Assembly (NCBI RefSeq): GCF_023073315.1
Contig: NZ_JADPJH010000034.1
Coordinates: 1 to 64,000, forward strand
Length of the DNA: 64,000 nt
Source of the DNA: Bradyrhizobium sp. 1
GTDB lineage: Bacteria; Pseudomonadota; Alphaproteobacteria; Rhizobiales; Xanthobacteraceae
Reading direction: 5' to 3'
Both the position numbers and the translations under genes were made by a program. This document shows positions 59,436 through 64,000 of this stretch, piece after piece (position 1 is the first letter of the stretch; each line of letters opens with the position of its first letter). The notes beneath the pieces are model-generated. The model was given only the letters and a program-made list of their open reading frames with translations, did not search any database and was not told where the DNA came from.

Positions 59436-61037
59436 GTGGTTGGTCGTACGTCAGATGTAGCGGCAAACGTGCCTGTCCAGAGCGCGCAGCAAAAGTCTGC
59501 CCGGTCGCAGAGCTCGAAAGACACGTCCAGCAGCGACTCCTTCGGCTCACTGGTCGACAGCAACACGCAGGCGATCAGCAACAATTCGTCGTCGCAGGAT
59601 AGCGCGCCGCGCCGGACCGATTCGTCGTCGTCCGCCTCGGACAAGAGCCCGCGCGATACCTCCGCCAGCGACCCGTCCTCGCAGAGCAAGGCGAGCGACA
59701 ACACCGACAATTCCACCAAGACCGATACGACGGCCGATCCCGCCAAGGATGCATCCAAAGATACGTCCAAGGATGCATCAAAGGCTGACGGCAAGACCAA
59801 GTCCGAGGGCTCCGACACCAAATCGTCCGACAAATCCGACAAGACCAAGGATGGCAAGACCGGCACCGACGGCCTTGCCGCCGCCGTCGATGCCGCCGCG
59901 ACCGCGCAAATCGACACGACGCAGGCCGCCGTGCCGGATCCGAATGCGCTTCCGGTTGCCGCGCCTGTGGTGCCGGTCGATCCGAATGCGGCCGCCAGCC
60001 AGGCCGCGACCTCCTCGCCGCTGACGATCGCCGCTGCCGGCATCGCCGCCAGCACATCCACTGCCGCGCAGATCGCAGGCGGCAAGACCGATACCGCGAC
60101 AGCCGGTGACAAGAGCGCCAAGACGGCTGCCGCCAAGGTCGATGCGAGCACCACGACGGCACTTGGCGATGCCGCCGCCGGCACGACCGATGCGACCGCG
60201 ACCGATGCCAAGACCAATGGCGGATTGATCGCCGCAGTCGACCAGGGCACGCCAAAAACCTCGTTCAAGGCTGCCGTCGCCGCGCAAGGCGGCAGCGACG
60301 TCTCCAGTATCGGCCAAGAGGCCGGCAAGGCGAACGCCGCCGCGCAGACTCCCGCAACGGCCGCCGCGCATCCGCAAGACGCCAAGCCGCAAGTCGACGC
60401 CGGCACGACCGACGCCAAGGCTGCGGCCTCCGACCGCGCCGATTCAACGCCGGCAACGCCGCACGCGCATGCAGATACGCAGGCAACCATCGCCACGACC
60501 GACACCAGCGCGCAGGCGGCATCCGCCATCCAGGCGCCGGTGACCAATACGATTTCGGCCGCGACCGCTTCGACCGCAACGCTCACCGCGACCGCGGCGA
60601 ATGCCAATGCCGTGCCGATCAGCGGCGTGCCGATCGAGATTGCCGCCGCCGTACGCGCGGGCAAGACGCGCTTCGACATCAGCCTCGATCCGCTCGATCT
60701 CGGCCGCATCGACGTCCGCGTCAATGTCGACCGCAACGGCCAGGTCACCTCGCATCTCACCGTTGAGAAGCCGGAGACGCTGGCGATGCTGAAGCAGGAC
60801 GCGCCGCAATTGCAGCGCGCGCTCGACGATGCCGGCTTCAAGACCGGCAGCAACGGGCTGTCCTTCAGCCTGCGCGACCAGAATTCATCGGGCCAGCAGT
60901 CCGGCCAGAACAACGACAATGGCGGCAATTCCCGCCGGCTGATCATCAGCGAGGACGACACCGTTGCTGCCGCGCCCGTCGGGCGCGGCTACGGCCGCAT
61001 GCTCGGATCGAGCAGCGGCGTCGACATCAGAGTGTGA
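59436..61037 (+). CDS. fliK: Flagellar hook-length control protein
   Basis: A 533-residue FliK. The first ~390 residues are Ser/Asp/Thr/Ala/Lys-rich and of low complexity, as in FliK rulers. The C-terminal domain (about 395-490: TRFDISLDPLDLGRIDVRVNV, LKQDAPQLQRALDDAGF, LSFSLRDQ) is the conserved Flg_hook domain that switches the export gate. It starts with GTG after AAGGGG. It is followed 13 bases later by flgD, as usual. Confidence 0.9.
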   Translation: MVGRTSDVAANVPVQSAQQKSARSQSSKDTSSSDSFGSLVDSNTQAISNNSSSQDSAPRRTDSSSSASDKSPRDTSASDPSSQSKASDNTDNSTKTDTTADPAKDASKDTSKDASKADGKTKSEGSDTKSSDKSDKTKDGKTGTDGLAAAVDAAATAQIDTTQAAVPDPNALPVAAPVVPVDPNAAASQAATSSPLTIAAAGIAASTSTAAQIAGGKTDTATAGDKSAKTAAAKVDASTTTALGDAAAGTTDATATDAKTNGGLIAAVDQGTPKTSFKAAVAAQGGSDVSSIGQEAGKANAAAQTPATAAAHPQDAKPQVDAGTTDAKAAASDRADSTPATPHAHADTQATIATTDTSAQAASAIQAPVTNTISAATASTATLTATAANANAVPISGVPIEIAAAVRAGKTRFDISLDPLDLGRIDVRVNVDRNGQVTSHLTVEKPETLAMLKQDAPQLQRALDDAGFKTGSNGLSFSLRDQNSSGQQSGQNNDNGGNSRRLIISEDDTVAAAPVGRGYGRMLGSSSGVDIRV

Positions 61038-61050
61038 GGAGTATTCGACC

Positions 61051-61761
61051 ATGACCACCACGAATGCCGCCACTGCGCCGACACCCGTCTCCGGGACGAC
61101 CCCGACGTCATCGTCGTCCTCCTCGTCGAGCTCGCTGGGCTCGTCCACCGGCGCGACGCTCGCCGGCAATTTCCAGACCTTCCTGACGCTGCTGACGACG
61201 CAGCTGCAGAACCAGAACCCGCTCTCCCCGCTCGACACCAACCAGTTCACCCAGCAGCTGGTGCAATTCGCCGGCGTCGAGCAGCAGCTCAAGACCAACG
61301 ATGCGCTGACCCAGCTCGTCACCCTCCAGAAGACCACGCAGGCGACGCAGGCGCTGGACTTCGTCGGCAAGACCGCGCTGGTCGACGGCTCGACCGCGAC
61401 CATGACGAAGTCGTCGGCGACCTGGCATCTCAACGTGCCCAGCGACTCGACCGTCGACATTACCGTCGCCAATTCCAGCGGCCAGACCGTGTTCACCGGC
61501 AAATATACCGCTGCCACCGGCTCCGACATTCCCTTCACCTGGAACGGAATGGGCAATGACGGCACGCAATGGCCCGACGGCAAGTACACGATCTCGGCCA
61601 CCGGCAAGGACATCGCGAACAACAATGTCGGCATCGCCGCCCAGGTGCAGGGCGTGGTGTCCTCCGTCGACCTGACCCAGTCGCCGCCGCTGCTCACGAT
61701 CGACGGCAACAGCTACACGCTGAACCAGGTGAAGAGCATCGTCGCCGCCAGCAGCAACTAA
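61051..61761 (+). CDS. flgD: Flagellar hook assembly cap protein FlgD
   Basis: A 236-residue hook cap. The conserved N-terminal part (NFQTFLTLLTTQLQNQNP, DTNQFTQQLVQFAGVEQQLK) is followed by the tudor/Fn3-like C-terminal domain (FTWNGMGNDGTQWPDGKYTI). The Ser-rich linker near residue 20 is common. GAGGAG precedes the ATG by about ten bases. A terminator follows. Confidence 0.94.
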   Translation: MTTTNAATAPTPVSGTTPTSSSSSSSSSLGSSTGATLAGNFQTFLTLLTTQLQNQNPLSPLDTNQFTQQLVQFAGVEQQLKTNDALTQLVTLQKTTQATQALDFVGKTALVDGSTATMTKSSATWHLNVPSDSTVDITVANSSGQTVFTGKYTAATGSDIPFTWNGMGNDGTQWPDGKYTISATGKDIANNNVGIAAQVQGVVSSVDLTQSPPLLTIDGNSYTLNQVKSIVAASSN

Positions 61762-61770
61762 GGCTCGCGC

Positions 61771-61791
61771 GGCGCCCGATGCGCCCTTTTT
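61771..61791 (+). terminator. Terminator of fliK-flgD
   Basis: Short stem GGCGC / GCGCC followed by TTTTT, ten bases after the flgD stop. Confidence 0.7.
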
Positions 61792-61977
61792 GTTAGGAAA
61801 GTATTTACGAAGACCCCCTTGAGCGGCCCGGAGACCACCGTTCCACCGGCCGAGACGACCCGCGTTCCCGCAAGTTTCAACGAGAATTGTATTGAAGCCT
61901 TAGGCTTAGCGGATTTTTAAGCCGCCGCGCGTAGGGTTTCAATGTGAGTTCAGTGGTTGAGAGTTTGTGAGTACGCC

Positions 61978-62253
61978 ATGACAGAACCCCATCGCCCGAG
62001 GGTAAAATACGTCATCGGGCCGGACGGCAGTCCGCTGACGATTGCAGATCTGCCCGCGCCCGGCACCAAACGCTGGGTTATCCGCCGCAAGGCCGAAGTC
62101 GTCGCTGCTGTGCGTGGCGGACTTCTCTCCCTCGAGGAGGCCTGCAGCCGTTATACCCTGACGGTTGACGAATTCCTTTCCTGGCAGTTTTCCATCGACC
62201 AGCACGGTCTGGCGGGTCTTCGCACCACCCGCATCCAGCAATATCGCCAGTAG
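61978..62253 (+). CDS. sciP: DUF1153 protein, SciP-type CtrA inhibitor
   Basis: A 91-residue winged-helix-like protein. VKYVIGPDGSPLTIADLP, RWVIRRKAEVVAAVRGGL and EEACSRYTLTVDEFLSWQ match DUF1153, whose Caulobacter member SciP binds and blocks CtrA at flagellar and cell-cycle promoters. The ATG at 61978 was chosen because the homology begins there. It is monocistronic, between flgD and fliF, with its own terminator. Confidence 0.9.
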   Translation: MTEPHRPRVKYVIGPDGSPLTIADLPAPGTKRWVIRRKAEVVAAVRGGLLSLEEACSRYTLTVDEFLSWQFSIDQHGLAGLRTTRIQQYRQ

Positions 62254-62281
62254 GCGATCCGGAAATCTGCGGCTTTTGACG

Positions 62282-62315
62282 AAAATCGGCCCCGCTTTGC
62301 GAGGCCGATTTTTTT
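62282..62315 (+). terminator. Terminator of sciP
   Basis: AAAATCGGCC pairs with GGCCGATTTT (loop CCGCTTTGCGA) and a run of seven T follows; 28 bases after the sciP stop. Confidence 0.9.
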
Positions 62316-62350
62316 CATGTTTCGTTTTGGCGCTACTTTTGTCCGAGCTC

Positions 62351-62368
62351 TTAACCTTCGTTAACCAT
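62351..62368 (+). promoter_or_regulatory. Candidate CtrA site upstream of fliF
   Basis: TTAACCTTCGTTAACCAT contains a perfect CtrA half-site TTAACCAT (62361-62368) preceded by TTAA (62351-62354), spacing 6 (the classical spacing is 7). It lies 74 bases before the fliF start. In alphaproteobacteria CtrA activates class II flagellar promoters, and the inhibitor SciP is encoded next door. Confidence 0.6.
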
Positions 62369-62441
62369 ATCGAAACCATCACCTAGGCAATAATTGCCCA
62401 GTCGGCCGCTCAGTTGCGGGTCGAAGCTTCGGGGCGGTTGC

Positions 62442-64000
62442 TTGCAAGGTCTTGCGGACTTTTTAAAGGGTATCGGCGCCGCCCGTTTCGGGGCGATGAT
62501 CGCGGTCACCGCCGCGCTCGTCGGCTTTTTCGCGTTTGTCATCATGCGCGTCACCACGCCGCAGATGACCACGCTGTTCACCGACCTCTCGGTCGAGGAT
62601 TCTTCCGGCATTATCAAGGACTTGGAGCGCCAGGGCATCCAGTTCGAGATCCGCAATGAGGGCAGCATCATCATGGTGCCCAAGGACAAGGTCACGCGGC
62701 TGCGAATGAAGCTCGCCGAGGGCGGCCTGCCCAAGGGCGGCGGCGTCGGCTACGAAGTGTTCGACAAGTCGGACGCGCTCGGCACCACCTCTTTCGTCCA
62801 GAACATCAATCATCTCCGCGCGCTGGAAGGCGAACTTGCCCGCACCATCCGCGCCATCGACCGCATCCAGGCCGCCCGCGTCCATCTCGTGCTGCCTGAG
62901 CGCCCGCTGTTCTCGCGCGAGGCGCCGGAACCGTCGGCCTCGATCGTGGTCCGGGTCCGCGGCGCGCTCGAAGCAGGGCAGATCAGGGCCATCCGCCACC
63001 TCGTCGCCTCCGCCGTCAACGGGCTGAAGCCGCAGCGGGTCTCGATCGTCGACGAAGCCGGCCAGCTGCTCGCCGACGGTGCCGCGACAGATGCGGATCA
63101 GGCGGTCGGCGACGAGCGCCGCACCGCCTACGAGAAGCGGATGCGCAAGCAGGTCGAGGACATCGTCTCCTCGGTGGTTGGTTCGGGCCGTGCCCGCGTC
63201 CAGCTCTCGGCCGATTTCGACTTCAACAAGGTGACGCAGACCTCGGACAAGTTCGACCCCGAGGGCCGCGTGCTGCGCTCGACCCAGACTCGGGAAGAGA
63301 GCAGCATGACCGCCGACAACAACGGCCAGGTCACCGTCAACAACGAGCTTCCGGGCAACGGGCAGAATAGCGGCGTCGCGGCCAAGGACCAGAGCAAGAA
63401 GACCGAAGAGACCAACAATTACGAGATCTCCCGCACCACCAAGACCGAGGTGACCGAGGCCGGCCGGGTCAACCGCATCTCGGTCGCAGTGCTGGTCGAC
63501 GGCATCTACACCAAGAACGACAAGGGCGAGCTCGCCTACACCGACCGCACCAAGGAGCAGCTCGACCGCATCTCCGCGTTGGTGCGCTCGGCGATCGGCT
63601 TCGACCAGAAGCGCGGCGACCAGGTCGAGGTCGTCAATCTGCGCTTTGCCGATGCGCCCTCCACCGCCCCGATCGCCGAGCCCTCCGGCTTCCTCGGCAT
63701 GCTCCAGTTCACCAAGGACGACGTCATGTACTTCGTCGAGCTCGGCGTGATGATGCTGCTCGGCCTCGTCGTGCTGTTCATGGTGATCCGCCCGCTGGTC
63801 AAGCGCATCCTCGCCTCCGACGAAGTCGTCGCAGCGATCTCCGGCGTCCTCTCCGGCCCGTCTGCCTCCGACGAATCCGCGCCGGCCAACAGCGGCCAGC
63901 CGCTGCTGCCGAGCGGCACCGCCAGCGCGATCGACGTCGCCACCGTCCAGGGCCAGGTCCACGCCCAGTCCGTTCATCGCGTCGGCGAGCTCGCCGAGCG
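62442..64000 (+). CDS. fliF: Flagellar MS-ring protein FliF (partial, runs off the window)
   Basis: 519 codons are visible; the gene is open at the right edge. It starts with TTG at 62442 (MQGLADFLKGIGAARFG after translation); the next ATG would remove the conserved start. The first membrane segment is at about 16-35, followed by the ring-building motifs (LFTDLSVEDSSGIIKDLE, IMVPKDKVTRLRMKLAEGGLP, FVQNINHLRALEGELARTI, ARVHLVLPERPLFSRE) and a Gln/Asn-rich loop; the second segment begins near 430 (YFVELGVMMLLGLVVLF). It anchors the basal body and binds FliG through the missing C-terminus. Confidence 0.93.
   Translation, partial: MQGLADFLKGIGAARFGAMIAVTAALVGFFAFVIMRVTTPQMTTLFTDLSVEDSSGIIKDLERQGIQFEIRNEGSIIMVPKDKVTRLRMKLAEGGLPKGGGVGYEVFDKSDALGTTSFVQNINHLRALEGELARTIRAIDRIQAARVHLVLPERPLFSREAPEPSASIVVRVRGALEAGQIRAIRHLVASAVNGLKPQRVSIVDEAGQLLADGAATDADQAVGDERRTAYEKRMRKQVEDIVSSVVGSGRARVQLSADFDFNKVTQTSDKFDPEGRVLRSTQTREESSMTADNNGQVTVNNELPGNGQNSGVAAKDQSKKTEETNNYEISRTTKTEVTEAGRVNRISVAVLVDGIYTKNDKGELAYTDRTKEQLDRISALVRSAIGFDQKRGDQVEVVNLRFADAPSTAPIAEPSGFLGMLQFTKDDVMYFVELGVMMLLGLVVLFMVIRPLVKRILASDEVVAAISGVLSGPSASDESAPANSGQPLLPSGTASAIDVATVQGQVHAQSVHRVGELAE

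Noticed and set aside
1..64000. CRISPR array, rRNA genes, phage structural genes or integrase
   Set aside because: No regularly spaced repeats, no rRNA signatures and no phage or integrase domains were seen in any frame.

Overview
The window reads as chromosomal DNA of a Bradyrhizobium-type alphaproteobacterium. The evidence is high-GC codon use throughout, an Omp25-like porin, FixL/FixJ-style two-component genes, a DUF1153/SciP protein beside flagellar genes, a PmtA-like phospholipid methyltransferase, and a block in the order response regulator - histidine kinase - RpoH - RND permease - RND adaptor. That order matches the ragA-ragB-rpoH3-ragC-ragD cluster I recall from Bradyrhizobium japonicum. 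No database search was possible, so every name rests on motifs, length and gene order.

Layout. 0-7.2 kb: an outer-membrane porin, then a regulatory block of two paralogous AraC regulators (1427-2281 and 6123-7208) around a sensor kinase, a LuxR-type response regulator and a single-domain receiver. 7.4-14.5 kb: a complete leftward malonate decarboxylase operon (mdcA-C-D-E-G-B, an AEC-type transporter, mdcH). 14.6-22.7 kb: a secreted alpha/beta hydrolase, two small secreted proteins, an MdtABC-type RND pump and an orphan sensor kinase. 22.7-28.7 kb: the 3' remnant of a YdeP/FdhF-type molybdoenzyme, a Tat-exported bicupin of the oxalate decarboxylase family, and a leftward five-gene train (catalase-like peroxidase, cytochrome b561, Dps, FdhD, YoaK-like). 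29.1-42.1 kb: an SDR enzyme and three large paralogous regulators that join a winged helix to a STAND-type ATPase and a helical C-terminal half, interspersed with small secreted proteins and an orphan substrate-binding protein. 42.1-50.5 kb: the rag-like TCS / sigma-32 / RND-efflux train. 50.5-56.3 kb: an accessory stretch ending at tRNA-Met(CAT), with small secreted or charged proteins, three copies of a palindromic repeat, a long non-coding repeat whose last ~75 bp also begins the window, a HEPN-like/zinc-cysteine protein, a dead RelE-like toxin and its surviving XRE antitoxin. 56.6-64 kb: core genes (pmtA, mnmA) followed by flagellar fliK, flgD, sciP and the start of fliF.

How parts work together. 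The mdc genes encode the whole malonate decarboxylase: ACP, ACP transferase, decarboxylase pair, three cofactor and priming enzymes, and a carrier. The catalase-b561-Dps-FdhD train looks like a peroxide/iron-stress unit. The flagellar block carries a likely CtrA site upstream of fliF next to the gene for the CtrA inhibitor SciP. The least understood parts are the three STAND regulators, the HEPN-like gene inside the repeat-rich island, and the low-complexity secreted proteins attached to both RND operons.
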